A stretch of 64,000 nt of DNA from Raineyella antarctica (GCF_900092135.1 NZ_FMYF01000005.1:296505-360504), one strand, 5' to 3'; counted from the first letter of the stretch, positions 11,172 through 20,147 are shown. Numbers and translations: made by a program. Notes: a model not told the origin generated them from the letters alone.

Positions 11172-11978
11172 TCAGTAGACGACGACGCGGGTCGACATCA
11201 CGTCGACCTCGGCGAACATCTTGGCCAGGGCTGCCTTGTCCCGGACGTTGACGCAGCCGTGGGAGTTGCCGGCGTAGCCGCGGGCCGCGAAGTCGGAGGA
11301 GAAGTGGACGGCCTGGCCGCCGGAGAAGAACATGGCGTACGGCATCTGTGAGCCGAACAGGTTGGAGGTCCAGTCGACCTCCTTGCGGAAGACCAGGAAG
11401 TTGCCCTCGCGGGTGCGCCGCTCGGGGTCGCTCTCCTTGCCGAAACGTACGTCCATGGTGGAGACGATCTTGCCGTCCTGCATGAAGTAGAGCTTGTTGG
11501 CGGCCTTGGAGATGCACATCACCTCGCCGTAGCCGCAGCGCGGATCGGTCGCCGGCTGGGCGGCCTCGGTCTTGGTCGGCTCGGCCGTCTTGGTCGCCTG
11601 GGCCTTCTTCGCCGCCTCGGCCTTCTTGGCGGCGTCCGCCTTCTTCTTGTCCTCGGCAGCCTTGGCCGCCGCGGCGTCCGCATTGACGGTCGCGTCCATC
11701 GTCGCCTCCGCCGAGGGGGTGGCGGACGGCGTGGGGGTCGACTTCGGCGTCGGCTTGGGCGTCGGGCTGAAGGCCACCAGCTTCATCGGCTCGCGGCTCA
11801 GCTCCGGGGTCGGCGAGGCCGACGGGGAGACGCTCGGGGTGGCGAAGGCGACGGCGGCAGGCGCCTCACTCGTCCGCTCGGCGGGGACCGCCTGGGTGGT
11901 CTTGGGAGCGCATCCGCCGACCGCCAGGGTCACGATGGCGGCACAGCTGGCCAGTACTGCAGAACGACGCAACCTCAT
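11172..11978 (-). CDS. L,D-transpeptidase (YkuD) lipoprotein
   Basis: This is a 268-residue protein. The ATG at 11978 follows GGGGG five bases upstream and starts a lipoprotein signal with lipobox VGGC. An exported Pro/Thr/Ser linker and a Lys/Ala-rich stretch (AAKAAEDKKKADAAKKA) follow, then the YkuD domain with the catalytic SHGCVNV. Such enzymes make 3-3 peptidoglycan crosslinks or attach proteins to the wall, using the Cys as nucleophile. The Lys/Ala segment probably spans or contacts the anionic wall. A longer in-frame start at 12017 exists, but it would put the signal peptide inside the protein. Confidence 0.93.
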   Translation of the reverse strand: MRLRRSAVLASCAAIVTLAVGGCAPKTTQAVPAERTSEAPAAVAFATPSVSPSASPTPELSREPMKLVAFSPTPKPTPKSTPTPSATPSAEATMDATVNADAAAAKAAEDKKKADAAKKAEAAKKAQATKTAEPTKTEAAQPATDPRCGYGEVMCISKAANKLYFMQDGKIVSTMDVRFGKESDPERRTREGNFLVFRKEVDWTSNLFGSQMPYAMFFSGGQAVHFSSDFAARGYAGNSHGCVNVRDKAALAKMFAEVDVMSTRVVVY

Positions 11979-12090
11979 GGAACCCCCAGTTCGAAACGGA
12001 CGTGCGGGTGCCAGCATAAACTGCTCAGGTCATCCTCAACCAACTGTGTGCAGCTTGTTGAATCGCAGGAAGCCGTCGATTCCCGTCCGG

Positions 12091-12960
12091 CTAGGGGTGA
12101 TCCAGGACCTCGTCGACGGCCTGCTGCAGGCGTGTCCGCAGCGGTGCGGCCCGGTCGTGGAAGCCCCGTTGGGCCGTCACGTACGTGGCACGCCCGGCCG
12201 GTGTCTCGACCGGGACCGGGTCGAGTCCCAGGCCGGTGACATCGTACGGACTGGCCGCCATGTCCAGGTTGCGGATGTCGCGGGCCAGCTCGAAACAGGC
12301 CAGCACCAGGGCGGAGTCGACCAGGGGTGAGAGCTTGTAGGCGATCCGGTAGAGGTCCATGTTGGCGTGCAGGCAGCCGGGCTGCTCCAGGTCGAGTTGG
12401 TCGGCCCGGGTCAGCTGCCGCTCGTTCAGGGGACGTCCGCTGGGGGTGAAGAAGCGGAACGCGTCGAAGTGGCTGCAGTGCACCCCGAGGTGCTCCACCA
12501 GCCGGTCGGTGCCCTGCTGGCCGAGCCGCAGCGGTAGCGGATGGCGGTGCTCGCGCACCCCGTGCACCATCGCCCACTCATGCATCCCGAAGCACCCGAA
12601 CCGGCCCGGACGCTGCGCGACGGCGACGAGCAGGTCACGACTGCGTACGAGGGTGGCGCGTCGCTGCCGGAGGACCGCCTCGGTGTCGACGGTCGCTCCC
12701 CCGTCGGTGGCCCGGTAGTCGCGTTGGGCCAGCACCTCGCTGACGTCCCCGGCCAGGACGACGCCGTGGCCCGGATGCCACCGCCGCAGTTGCGCGGGCC
12801 GGAACGTGTAGTACTGCCACAGGAAGTCGTCGACCGGATGGGTGATCCCGCGCTCGGCGCGCCAGCGATGGTCGGCCAGCAGGTCGTCGACGTACGCCTC
12901 GTGGGTGGCCCGTCGCTCGCGCCACTGCGCCTCCGGAAGGATGCGGGGCGGCTGGGTCAC
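12091..12960 (-). CDS. Conserved actinobacterial protein, often labelled 3-methyladenine DNA glycosylase
   Basis: The protein has 289 residues with no signal peptide or membrane segment. It has the family pattern HPVDDFLWQYYTFRPAQLRRWHPG near residue 40 and FGCFGMHEWAMVH near 122. It also has HCSHFDAFRFFTP near 160 and QPGCLHANMDLYR near 195. Close relatives in actinomycetes are commonly annotated as 3-methyladenine DNA glycosylase, but it resembles neither the helix-hairpin-helix nor the MPG glycosylase fold. The conserved His, Cys and Asp residues suggest a metal site. I treat the function as unproven. Confidence 0.72.
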   Translation of the reverse strand: MTQPPRILPEAQWRERRATHEAYVDDLLADHRWRAERGITHPVDDFLWQYYTFRPAQLRRWHPGHGVVLAGDVSEVLAQRDYRATDGGATVDTEAVLRQRRATLVRSRDLLVAVAQRPGRFGCFGMHEWAMVHGVREHRHPLPLRLGQQGTDRLVEHLGVHCSHFDAFRFFTPSGRPLNERQLTRADQLDLEQPGCLHANMDLYRIAYKLSPLVDSALVLACFELARDIRNLDMAASPYDVTGLGLDPVPVETPAGRATYVTAQRGFHDRAAPLRTRLQQAVDEVLDHP

Positions 12961-13032
12961 CGTCGCATTCTAGAGCGATCCGGGCCGCCGGACCGGCGCC
13001 GCCGGTGCTGACCGAGAGGGAGGCCTGAGCCC

Positions 13033-13995
13033 TCACGTCGCCGGACCATCCCAGCCGTCGACGATCGGCAGGGCCATCCGGGCCGGCTCGAGGGCGTCGC
13101 AGGTGAGCTTGTGGGCGGCGGTGACCTCGGTGTGGCCGTGGGCGCGGACCGAACCGATCCCGGCGACCTGCAGGTCGACCGTCCAGTGCTCGGGCGTGCC
13201 GGCCTGGGCCCGGGCTGTGACGGCGGACCAGGCCAGCGGTCCCCAGCGTTCGTGCGCGGCCACGACGGCGGCCTGGATCGGCGGGGTGTACCCGGTGGGC
13301 CCGCGCAGGTGGGCCGGGTCGACCCGGCCGGCCAGGTGCGCTCCGACCACCGGCTCGACGTCGTCCGGGTCCAGTCCGCCGTAGCAGGCACCGTCGGGCA
13401 GCACCACCAGGTTGCCGGCGAAGCGGTCCCCGCCGGTGTGCGTGCACTCCCAGGTCGCGGCCGGCCAGCGTTCGGCAGCTGCCGCGGCGACCGGCCGGCC
13501 GCGGACGGCACAGCAGCGGTCCTTGCGACCGTGGGCACAGACCAGCAGGAGCTCCGGCTCGCCGGGTCGCGTCACCGACTGGCCCGGTGGCGTCGCCTGC
13601 TGGCCGGGGATGCCAGGCAGCGACATGGGCTGGCCGGCAGCCGCGGTCGGGAGCGGGTCGAGCAGCGTACGGGCCGCCTCGAGCAGGTCCGCGTCGCTCC
13701 GGCGGTCCCCCCAGCGGACCGGGACGGTGGCCGCGCGGTCGACAATCCCCCACCCCGGCGGCTCGTCCCGGGGCGCCCGGCCCGGACGGCGGACCAGCAT
13801 CAACCGGGCCCCGGCCCGGGCCAGCAGGGGTTCGAGGAGTTCCTTGGTGCGCGGGTCGGCGTGCAGGCCCTGCCAGGCGGTGGGCCCCCAGTCGCCGGCC
13901 TGGCCGACCAGGAACCATCGCCGAGCCGGCGGCGCGGTCCCGACCCACCGATCTCCGCGCAGCCGGGCGGCGTCCGAGCACCGCAGCTCGCTCAT
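13033..13995 (-). CDS. Sucrase/ferredoxin-like protein
   Basis: The protein has 320 residues. The C-terminal half has CAHGRKDRCCAVRGRP near residue 182 and ECTHTGGDRFAGNLVVLPDG after it, the thioredoxin-like 2Fe-2S ferredoxin layout of the sucrase/ferredoxin family. The biochemical role of this family is not established. A redox role is inferred from the Cys pattern. The start ATG at 13995 is the last of five ATGs repeated every 14 bp. It lies downstream of the cupin oxygenase gene and is probably translationally coupled to it. Confidence 0.85.
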   Translation of the reverse strand: MSELRCSDAARLRGDRWVGTAPPARRWFLVGQAGDWGPTAWQGLHADPRTKELLEPLLARAGARLMLVRRPGRAPRDEPPGWGIVDRAATVPVRWGDRRSDADLLEAARTLLDPLPTAAAGQPMSLPGIPGQQATPPGQSVTRPGEPELLLVCAHGRKDRCCAVRGRPVAAAAAERWPAATWECTHTGGDRFAGNLVVLPDGACYGGLDPDDVEPVVGAHLAGRVDPAHLRGPTGYTPPIQAAVVAAHERWGPLAWSAVTARAQAGTPEHWTVDLQVAGIGSVRAHGHTEVTAAHKLTCDALEPARMALPIVDGWDGPAT

Positions 13996-14051
13996 CGGAG
14001 GCCGCTCATCGGAGTTCGCTCATCGGAGTTCGCTCATCGGAGTTCGCTCAT
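13989..14051 (-). repeat. 14-bp tandem repeat forming a chain of four mini-ORFs before the start codon
   Basis: On the minus strand ATGAGCGAACTCCG is repeated from 14051 down to 13996, the fourth copy reading ATGAGCGGCCTCCG. The true gene start ATGAGCGAGCTGCG follows. Each copy encodes Met-Ser-(Glu/Gly)-Leu-Arg and then TGA, which overlaps the next ATG as ATGA. The first ATG overlaps the stop of the upstream cupin gene the same way. Confidence 0.9.
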
Positions 14052-15274
14052 CCCAGCACCTCGACCAGGCCGTGGCGGACCAGCGCGGCGACCGCGGCCA
14101 GCGGCGTGCCGGGCAGGTCGGCGACCGTACGTAGCTGTCCGTCGAGCAGCTGGTCCAGGACCGTGGCCTCGGCGGCGTCGAGCCGGATGGTCCCGGCGCG
14201 GCCGGTCGCGACGGCACCGGAGGGGCCGGGCGCGAGGTGGAGCTGGAGGTGGCGGCGCAGTCGTACGCAGGCGTCCGGGGAAAGGGCGTCCGCGGCGGCG
14301 AGCTGGGCCAGCGGCGGTAGCGGCGCGGCGCGCTGGGCCGCCAAGGCCTGGCCGGCCAGGGCCGGGACGATGGCCTCGGCGTCGAGTCCTCGAATCGCCT
14401 CCAGCAGGGCGTCGCGGAGCTGGTCGACCTGGTCGCGCAGGCCGTCCGGGTCGGTGACGTCGACCCCGGCCGGGAGGTTGGCGCGGACCCGTGGGTCGCT
14501 GCGCAGTGATTCGCCGGCCGTCTCGAGCAGCGCGGAGGCCACGTGTCGCCCGGTCCAGGGGTGGATGCCGATGGTGAGGTGCAGGCTGGTTCCGCCGCAG
14601 GCGCGCGCCGAGTGGACGAACCCGCGGGGCAGGTAGAGCACGTCGCCGGCTGCCAGGACGGCTTCCAGCAGGGGCGGGCCCTGAGCGGCGGTCCGGACGC
14701 TGTCGGCGCGGTCGTTCCATGGCTCGTCGCGGTGCGGATGCTCCAGCACCGGCGGGTGGATGATCCAGTGCTTGGTGCCGTGCACCTGCAGGACGAACAC
14801 GTCGTGCACGTCGTAGTGGGCATCGAAGCCCTGGCTGTCGGCAGGGGTGATGTAGCAGTTCACCTGGGTGGGGTGGCCGAGGTCGGCGGCCAGGTCCTGC
14901 GCGAAGCGGGTCATCGGCGGCCAGGTCCGGTGCAGGGCCTGCAGCACGATGCTGGTCCCGGCGCCGAAGAGGCGGCGGACCTTGTCGGGATCGACCTGGT
15001 CGGCGATCCCGGCGCCGACGCCGCCGGGTGAGGTGAAGTCCGAGTCCGGCAGGGTGGTCCCCTGCCGGGCCATCCGCAGGAACGGGGTCCGCAGCCCCCG
15101 GTGGGTCAGCAACTCGTCGGCCGCCGCCAGACCGAACAGGTCGGTGAAGGTGTCATCGGAGCGTTCCTGCGCGCGGACCAGGAGCGGGCCCCGTCCCCAC
15201 ACCCGCTCGGCGAAGGCCTCCGGTCCTTGGGGGACCAGACGGCCCAGCGCCGAGCGGGGGTGGGTCGGTGTCAT
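14048..15274 (-). CDS. JmjC-like cupin oxygenase (ribosomal oxygenase type)
   Basis: This 408-residue protein has a Cupin_4/JmjC layout. The iron ligands appear as HYDVHDVFVLQVHGTKHW around residues 150-170, with HxD in HYDVHD, and the distal His lies in the HSARACGGTSLHLTIG strand. A C-terminal winged-helix region follows. Family members are Fe(II)/2-oxoglutarate hydroxylases acting on ribosomal proteins or other peptides; the substrate here is unknown. The minus-strand neighbours are a Gly/Ala/Asp-repeat protein upstream and the sucrase/ferredoxin protein downstream. The stop TGA (14048-14050) feeds directly into the mini-ORF relay. Confidence 0.88.
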   Translation of the reverse strand: MTPTHPRSALGRLVPQGPEAFAERVWGRGPLLVRAQERSDDTFTDLFGLAAADELLTHRGLRTPFLRMARQGTTLPDSDFTSPGGVGAGIADQVDPDKVRRLFGAGTSIVLQALHRTWPPMTRFAQDLAADLGHPTQVNCYITPADSQGFDAHYDVHDVFVLQVHGTKHWIIHPPVLEHPHRDEPWNDRADSVRTAAQGPPLLEAVLAAGDVLYLPRGFVHSARACGGTSLHLTIGIHPWTGRHVASALLETAGESLRSDPRVRANLPAGVDVTDPDGLRDQVDQLRDALLEAIRGLDAEAIVPALAGQALAAQRAAPLPPLAQLAAADALSPDACVRLRRHLQLHLAPGPSGAVATGRAGTIRLDAAEATVLDQLLDGQLRTVADLPGTPLAAVAALVRHGLVEVLG

Positions 15275-15321
15275 CAGACTGTCGGTGTCATCGCAGGGGG
15301 TGGAGTGGTCGCAGGGTTGGG

Positions 15322-15699
15322 TCAGCGCGCCGAACCATCGGCGCCACCATCAGCACCACCATCGGCCCCACCATCAGCGCCCGCATCACCGGCACCGCCA
15401 TCGGCACCACCATCGGCACCACCGTCAGCGCCCGCGTCAGCGCCCGCATCAGCGGCACCACCGTCGGCTCCGGCGGCTCCCGCACCGCCATCGGCACCTC
15501 CGTCGGCGCCTCCCGCGCCTCCATCGGCACCACTGTCTGCGCCTCCGTCAGCACCAGCATCACCCCGGGAACCGGCGTCCCCGGCACCCCACTCACCGAC
15601 CGAGCCGCCGACGTCTGCACCACTGTCGGCACCACCATCGGCCCCGCCGTCACCGCCCTGTGCGGTCACGTTCTCCTCGAAGGGACTGTCTTCCGCCAT
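15322..15699 (-). CDS. Gly/Ala/Asp-repeat low-complexity protein
   Basis: This 125-residue protein follows a strong ribosome binding site (CTGAGGAG, 7 bases before the ATG). After the leader MAEDSPFEENVTAQ, the remaining residues are almost all Gly, Ala and Asp, in GADGGADGGA-like triplet units. One Trp lies in GEWGAG. There is no signal peptide. The high acidic charge and absence of hydrophobic residues imply a disordered or collagen-like chain. It ends 47 bp before the JmjC-like oxygenase on the same strand. I do not recognise the family. A modified peptide precursor is possible but unsupported beyond the gene order. Confidence 0.6.
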   Translation of the reverse strand: MAEDSPFEENVTAQGGDGGADGGADSGADVGGSVGEWGAGDAGSRGDAGADGGADSGADGGAGGADGGADGGAGAAGADGGAADAGADAGADGGADGGADGGAGDAGADGGADGGADGGADGSAR

Positions 15700-15809
15700 C
15701 GGAAACTCCTCAGGTCTGGCGCCGGCGCATCGCCGGCGCGCATTGTCGGACTAGGTCCTCCCAGTCTTGCCAGCTGTGACCCACGACACAAGGCCTTGCC
15801 GGGGGCCAC

Positions 15810-16871
15810 TCAGTAGCGAAGCACCCCGATGAGCGTCTCGGGTGAGCTGGCCGGCATCGGCAGCACCCGTCCGCCGCCGCGCAGCGTGGCCTGGATGGCC
15901 CGGTCGACCAGGTCGTCCTCCGGCCCGTTGCCGTTGGCACCCTCGGTGCTCGCGCCCACCAACAGGGCCTCGACCCGCGCACCTTCGGCGGCCAGGAGCA
16001 CACCCTGGGGGTCCTCCTCCAGCCGGTTGCCGGCGCGCAGCTCGGCGATCCGCTCCGATCGCCGCTGCGTCTCCTTTGTCGCGTACTCCTGTAGGACCGG
16101 GCGGGCCCGGTCGAGCAGTTCGGTCGGGGTCATGCCGTCGGCACTGCCGTGGACGATGACGTCGGTCATGCCCGGGTAGGCGCAGATTTGGCGGAAGGAG
16201 GCGGCCGTCTTCTCCGTGGCTGCCAGCACCAGCGGCATGGCCGGCTGGCAGCGCCCCAGTCGTTCCTCCACCCCACGAGCGACCTCGCGCAGGAACGACT
16301 CGCGCAGCGCATCCTGCTCCCCGGAGTCACCGTGGCCGAACATGACCCCACCGGGGGTCGGCGCGGTGTACTGCTGGTCGCGACCGCGGTCGTACTCCTC
16401 GACCGAGGTGGGGATGGCCCCTCGGTCGAGCTCGTCGATGGAATCGGGGGTGACCCGGAACAGGCGGATCTGCTTCTGGGCGAGCTGCAGCAGGTAGTAC
16501 GTGCCCTCCGGCCGCAGCGCGGGCACCACCGGGCGCAGCCGCGGAACCTGCCCGATCGTCACCGAGGGCGACGGTTCGAGCGGCAGCCGGAAGGTGTGCA
16601 TCCCGTGGTCGGAGATGTAGAGCGCCAGCCCGTCACCCTGTCGCTGCCAGAACCCCGCATCGTCGACCAGGGCGCTGGCAGGGGCGAGCCGGTCGGTGGA
16701 GACCCCTCGCTCCTTCAGCCTGGTCGAGGCCTCCTTGAGCAGGTTGGCCAGCTGCGTGCTCCCGGCACGCGTGTCGGGCGCTCTGCGAAGCGTCGGCAGG
16801 AGCACCGAGACCCATAGGTCGGTCGGTTCCGCCTTCACGAAGTCGAGATCCAGGTCAGCTGTCACGGTCAT
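15810..16871 (-). CDS. BaeRF3 family protein (eRF1-like), internal start
   Basis: This is a 353-residue protein if started at the ATG at 16871, which follows GGAGGAAGGGACG. The N-terminus ([20 protein letters not shown], then LLKEASTRL) and the middle region ([19 protein letters not shown]) match bacterial eRF1-like family 3. Members are predicted from sequence to act at the ribosome. No GGQ peptide-release motif is visible, so it probably does not release peptides. The ribosome binding site argues for separate translation despite the open frame from the upstream regulator. Confidence 0.82.
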   Translation of the reverse strand: MTVTADLDLDFVKAEPTDLWVSVLLPTLRRAPDTRAGSTQLANLLKEASTRLKERGVSTDRLAPASALVDDAGFWQRQGDGLALYISDHGMHTFRLPLEPSPSVTIGQVPRLRPVVPALRPEGTYYLLQLAQKQIRLFRVTPDSIDELDRGAIPTSVEEYDRGRDQQYTAPTPGGVMFGHGDSGEQDALRESFLREVARGVEERLGRCQPAMPLVLAATEKTAASFRQICAYPGMTDVIVHGSADGMTPTELLDRARPVLQEYATKETQRRSERIAELRAGNRLEEDPQGVLLAAEGARVEALLVGASTEGANGNGPEDDLVDRAIQATLRGGGRVLPMPASSPETLIGVLRY

Positions 16872-18365
16872 CGTCCCTTCCTCCGTTGGATGGTTCTGAC
16901 CACCGTACCGCCGAGGATCGCCAGTGTCAGGAAGCCCGGAGGCCCACCCGCGTCCCGCTTCCCGGTCCACCTCGGCGACGGTGTCGGCGACGATCTGGAG
17001 TGCCCCGGCCAGGGCTCCCGGGTCGGCATTCCCGTACGCCAGCACCACCCCGGTGCTCCCCGGGGTTCCCGACCAGCCATCGGCCAGGTCGCCGACCAGG
17101 ACCCCGTGGTCGGCGCAGGCCGCGAGGATGGCGGCGGCCCGGGCGGCGGGGCGTTCGACCACCAGCAGCCGGCCCTGGTCGACCGCGCCGGGGATCCGTC
17201 CCAGCACGTCGGTGACCAGCCGGTGGGCCGCGGCGAGGCGGCGCCGGGAGCGCTGCAGCCGGCGTCGCAGCCCACCGTCGGCGAGGTAGCCGGCCACCGC
17301 CCGTTGCAGGGTGGGCGCGACCGGGCAGCCCAGGTCGGCCCGGACCCGCGCGACCGGTTCGACCAGCTCCGGCGGCAGCAGCAGGTAGCCCGTGCCGACG
17401 TCGCGGGACAGCACGGCCGAGAACGTCCCCAGGTGCACCACCGGCGTCCCGGCGGCCAGGCCGTAGAGCGCCGGCAGCGGCGGACCGAGGTAGCGGAACT
17501 CGCTGTCATAGTCGTCCTCGACGACCAGGGTGCCGTGGGTGGCGGCCCAGTCCAGCAGCTCGGTCCGCCGGCTGGCCGGCATCACCGACCCGTACGGGTA
17601 CTGGTGGTTGGGGGTCACGAGCACGATCCGTGGCAGGTCCGCGGCCTGGCCGGGGACGACCACGCCGGAGGCATCGACCGGCAGCGGGACCGTACGCACC
17701 CCCCGCCGGGCCAGGGTGCGGCGCAGCCCGGGGAACCCGGGATCCTCCACCCCCACGCGCAGCTCGTGGCCCGACCCGGCCAGCGCGGTGAGCAGCAGCG
17801 CCAAGCCCTCCCGCGACCCGGCGGTCACCACGATGCGGGCAGGGTCGACGACCAGGCCGCGCATCAGGCGCAGGTGTTCGGCGATGGCCCGCCGCAGCTG
17901 CGGGTCCCCGATCGGGTCGACCGGACGGTAGCCGTGGCCATGGGCCGGGTCGGCAGCCCTGCGCCAGGCCGATCGCCAGGCCGGGTCGTCCAGCGGGGAG
18001 TCGCTGTCGTGGCCGGGGACCAGGTCGAGGGCGTCCGGGGCCGGCGACGGCGGTTCGGGTGGGGTGCCGGCCGGCGGACCGGCGGCGGTCGGCGTGCCCG
18101 GCCTGAGCCGGGGGTGGACCAGCATGCCCGAGCGCGGCCGGGACTGCAAGTAGCCCTCGGCCAGCAGCTGGTCATAGGCCGCCTCGACGGTCCCCCGCGA
18201 GATCCGGAGCGTGGCGGCCAGCGTCCGACTGGAGGGCATCGGCTCCCCCGGTCGCAACGTCCCGGCGGCCACGTCGGCGCGGACCGCCGCGGCGACCTGG
18301 GCGGGCAGGGTGAGCCCGGAGCGCGGGTCGAGGACCGGCGCCCAGTCACGTACGGCACGGGTCAT
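15810..18365 (-). CDS. pdxR: MocR/PdxR-type regulator reading in frame into a BaeRF3 domain (851 residues)
   Basis: From the ATG at 18365 the frame stays open to 15810. Residues 1-75 form a GntR winged HTH ([25 protein letters not shown]). Residues of about 110-470 form a PLP-binding aminotransferase-like domain ([27 protein letters not shown]) as in MocR regulators. A linker of about 30 residues then leads without a stop codon into the BaeRF3 protein. The gene diverges from pdxS, so it is most likely the PLP-sensing activator of pdxST. Whether the cell makes the fusion or two separate proteins is unclear, because a strong internal ribosome binding site precedes the BaeRF3 part. Confidence 0.75.
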   Translation of the reverse strand: MTRAVRDWAPVLDPRSGLTLPAQVAAAVRADVAAGTLRPGEPMPSSRTLAATLRISRGTVEAAYDQLLAEGYLQSRPRSGMLVHPRLRPGTPTAAGPPAGTPPEPPSPAPDALDLVPGHDSDSPLDDPAWRSAWRRAADPAHGHGYRPVDPIGDPQLRRAIAEHLRLMRGLVVDPARIVVTAGSREGLALLLTALAGSGHELRVGVEDPGFPGLRRTLARRGVRTVPLPVDASGVVVPGQAADLPRIVLVTPNHQYPYGSVMPASRRTELLDWAATHGTLVVEDDYDSEFRYLGPPLPALYGLAAGTPVVHLGTFSAVLSRDVGTGYLLLPPELVEPVARVRADLGCPVAPTLQRAVAGYLADGGLRRRLQRSRRRLAAAHRLVTDVLGRIPGAVDQGRLLVVERPAARAAAILAACADHGVLVGDLADGWSGTPGSTGVVLAYGNADPGALAGALQIVADTVAEVDREAGRGWASGLPDTGDPRRYGGQNHPTEEGTMTVTADLDLDFVKAEPTDLWVSVLLPTLRRAPDTRAGSTQLANLLKEASTRLKERGVSTDRLAPASALVDDAGFWQRQGDGLALYISDHGMHTFRLPLEPSPSVTIGQVPRLRPVVPALRPEGTYYLLQLAQKQIRLFRVTPDSIDELDRGAIPTSVEEYDRGRDQQYTAPTPGGVMFGHGDSGEQDALRESFLREVARGVEERLGRCQPAMPLVLAATEKTAASFRQICAYPGMTDVIVHGSADGMTPTELLDRARPVLQEYATKETQRRSERIAELRAGNRLEEDPQGVLLAAEGARVEALLVGASTEGANGNGPEDDLVDRAIQATLRGGGRVLPMPASSPETLIGVLRY

Positions 18366-18379
18366 GCGGCCCACCGTAG

Positions 18380-18429
18380 CAACTGGCCCATCAGATTCGG
18401 TGAGATCTGGATCTTTGCTGGGCCAGTTG
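18380..18429. promoter_or_regulatory. Inverted-repeat operator between pdxR and pdxS
   Basis: CAACTGGCCCA (18380-18390) and TGGGCCAGTTG (18419-18429) form a perfect 11-bp inverted repeat with a 28-bp spacer, in the 117-bp region between the divergent regulator and pdxS. A related ATCTGGATC lies inside the spacer. The position fits a binding site for the MocR regulator; this is inferred from location. Confidence 0.65.
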
Positions 18430-18482
18430 GTGGGACCATGATGGGCGACCGTACGTATCCGCTCTCTCCTGACGAGGCACCC

Positions 18483-19409
18483 ATGACCGACACCCTCTCC
18501 CCGACGACGACCATCGCCGACGACCGCACCCCCGAGGACCGCGCCATCGTCAACCGTGGCCTTGCCCAGATGCTCAAGGGCGGTGTGATCATGGACGTGG
18601 TCACCCCCGAGCAGGCCAAGATCGCCGAGGAGGCCGGCGCCGTCGCGGTGATGGCGCTGGAGCGCGTCCCCGCCGACATCCGCGCCCAGGGCGGCGTGGC
18701 CCGGATGAGCGACCCGGACCTGATCGAGGCGATCATCGAGACCGTCTCCATCCCGGTGATGGCCAAGGCCCGGATCGGCCACTTCGTCGAGGCGCAGGTG
18801 CTGCAGGCCCTCAAGGTCGACTACATCGACGAGTCCGAGGTGCTCTCCCCCGCCGACTACGTCAACCACATCGACAAGACCCGCTTCGAGGTGCCGTTCG
18901 TCTGTGGCGCGACCAACCTGGGCGAGGCGCTGCGCCGGATCACCGAGGGCGCCTCGATGATCCGCTCCAAGGGCGAGGCCGGCACCGGTGACGTCTCCGA
19001 GGCGATGAAGCACATCCGTACGATCACCGGCGAGATCCGCGGGCTGGCCGCCAAGTCCGACGACGAGCTCTACGTCGCAGCCAAGGAGCTGCAGGCCCCC
19101 TACGAGCTGGTGCGCCAGATCGCCCGCGAGGGCAAGCTGCCGGTCGTGATGTTCGTCGCCGGCGGCATCGCCACCCCCGCCGACGCCGCGATGATGATGC
19201 AGCTGGGCGCCGACGGCGTGTTCGTCGGCTCGGGCATCTTCAAGTCCGGCGACCCGGTCAAGCGCGCCGCCGCGATCGTCCGGGCGACCACCCACTTCAA
19301 CGACCCCGAGGTCATCGCCGACGCCTCCCGCGGCCTCGGCGAGGCCATGGTCGGGATCAACGTCGCCGACGTCCCGGCCCCGCACCGTCTCGCGGAGCGC
19401 GGCTGGTGA
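18483..19409 (+). CDS. pdxS: Pyridoxal 5'-phosphate synthase, synthase subunit
   Basis: This 308-residue TIM-barrel protein builds PLP from ribose 5-phosphate, glyceraldehyde 3-phosphate and ammonia. Family hallmarks are [35 protein letters not shown] with the first catalytic Lys, the phosphate loop KGEAGTGD with the second Lys, and [13 protein letters not shown]. The ATG at 18483 follows the operator region. The stop codon overlaps the pdxT start, as expected for subunits of the 24-mer PdxS/PdxT complex. Confidence 0.97.
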   Translation: MTDTLSPTTTIADDRTPEDRAIVNRGLAQMLKGGVIMDVVTPEQAKIAEEAGAVAVMALERVPADIRAQGGVARMSDPDLIEAIIETVSIPVMAKARIGHFVEAQVLQALKVDYIDESEVLSPADYVNHIDKTRFEVPFVCGATNLGEALRRITEGASMIRSKGEAGTGDVSEAMKHIRTITGEIRGLAAKSDDELYVAAKELQAPYELVRQIAREGKLPVVMFVAGGIATPADAAMMMQLGADGVFVGSGIFKSGDPVKRAAAIVRATTHFNDPEVIADASRGLGEAMVGINVADVPAPHRLAERGW

Positions 19410-19996
19410 CGACGATCGGAGTGGTCGCCCTGCAGGGGGCGGTGAGCGAGCACGTCGCGATGCTCACCGGCCTCGGGGCGACCGTCCGCCAGATCCGTAC
19501 GCCCGACGGGCTGGACGGCCTCGACGGGCTGGTGCTGCCCGGCGGGGAGAGCACCGCGATGGCACGGGCTGCGGCCAAGGTCGGCCTGTTCGAGCAGGTC
19601 CGCGAACGGCGGGAGTCCGGACTGCCGATCTTCGGCACCTGTGCCGGGCTGATCCTGCTCGCCGAACGGGTCGAGGACGGCGAGGCGCTCGCGGGGTTCG
19701 CGACCGTCGGCGGGCTCGACATCACCGCACGGCGCAACGCGTTCGGTGGGCAGCTGGCCTCGTTCAGGGCCGGACTGGACGTGCAGGGTGTCGAGGGGCC
19801 GGCCTTCCCGGCCGTCTTCATCCGCGCTCCCCAGGTCGTGGCGGTGGAGGCCTCGGTGCAGGTGCTGGCCCGGACCTCTGCCGACGGCCCGATCGTCGCG
19901 GTCCGCCAGGGCGGCCTGCTGGCCACCTCGTTCCACCCGGAGCTGACGGCCGATGACAGGTTGCACCGGCTGTTCCTGTCGATATGTCGAGGGTGA
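19406..19996 (+). CDS. pdxT: Pyridoxal 5'-phosphate synthase, glutaminase subunit
   Basis: This 196-residue class I glutamine amidotransferase supplies ammonia to PdxS. The oxyanion segment LPGGESTAM, the nucleophile in FGTCAGLIL and the His/Glu pair in SFHPELT are all present. The GTG start (19406) overlaps the pdxS stop by 4 bp (GTGA), which implies translational coupling. An 11-bp-stem hairpin 51 bp downstream probably ends the operon. Confidence 0.96.
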   Translation: MTTIGVVALQGAVSEHVAMLTGLGATVRQIRTPDGLDGLDGLVLPGGESTAMARAAAKVGLFEQVRERRESGLPIFGTCAGLILLAERVEDGEALAGFATVGGLDITARRNAFGGQLASFRAGLDVQGVEGPAFPAVFIRAPQVVAVEASVQVLARTSADGPIVAVRQGGLLATSFHPELTADDRLHRLFLSICRG

Positions 19997-20047
19997 TGTA
20001 CTGCGCATGTCGCCGCACGGGCTGACGCCGGGACCCATTCCGGTCGC

Positions 20048-20073
20048 AGCCCCCACGCGGATGCGTGGGGGCT
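20048..20073 (+). terminator. GC-rich hairpin after pdxT
   Basis: AGCCCCCACGC (20048-20058) pairs perfectly with GCGTGGGGGCT (20063-20073) around a 4-nt loop. No T run follows, so it is a terminator by position rather than by full sequence pattern. Confidence 0.6.
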
Positions 20074-20123
20074 GGGGTAATTACTGGGGGTATGCCTGAT
20101 GGCACCCCCGATTGGCATGCAAC

Positions 20124-20137
20124 CTACGGATCCGTAG
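20124..20137. promoter_or_regulatory. 14-bp palindrome before the desaturase operon
   Basis: CTACGGATCCGTAG is a perfect palindrome ending 10 bp before the ATG of the reductase gene. A smaller palindrome GTAATTAC lies about 40 bp upstream. The shape fits a TetR-type dimer site controlling fatty-acid desaturation, but no regulator gene is adjacent. Confidence 0.5.
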
Positions 20138-20147
20138 CCTTGGTGGT

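Noticed and set aside
13989..14051. CRISPR-like array
   Set aside because: The repeats are contiguous without spacers; the same holds for 1871-1950 and 36132-36246.
15268..15816. Plus-strand frames rich in Thr, Ile and Gly or His and Arg over the low-complexity region
   Set aside because: They are the complement of the GADGG repeat; only the minus-strand frame has a ribosome binding site and a sensible start.
16890..18480. Long open frame opposite the PdxR-type gene, continuous with pdxS
   Set aside because: High GC leaves antisense frames open. PdxS homology begins only at the ATG at 18483.
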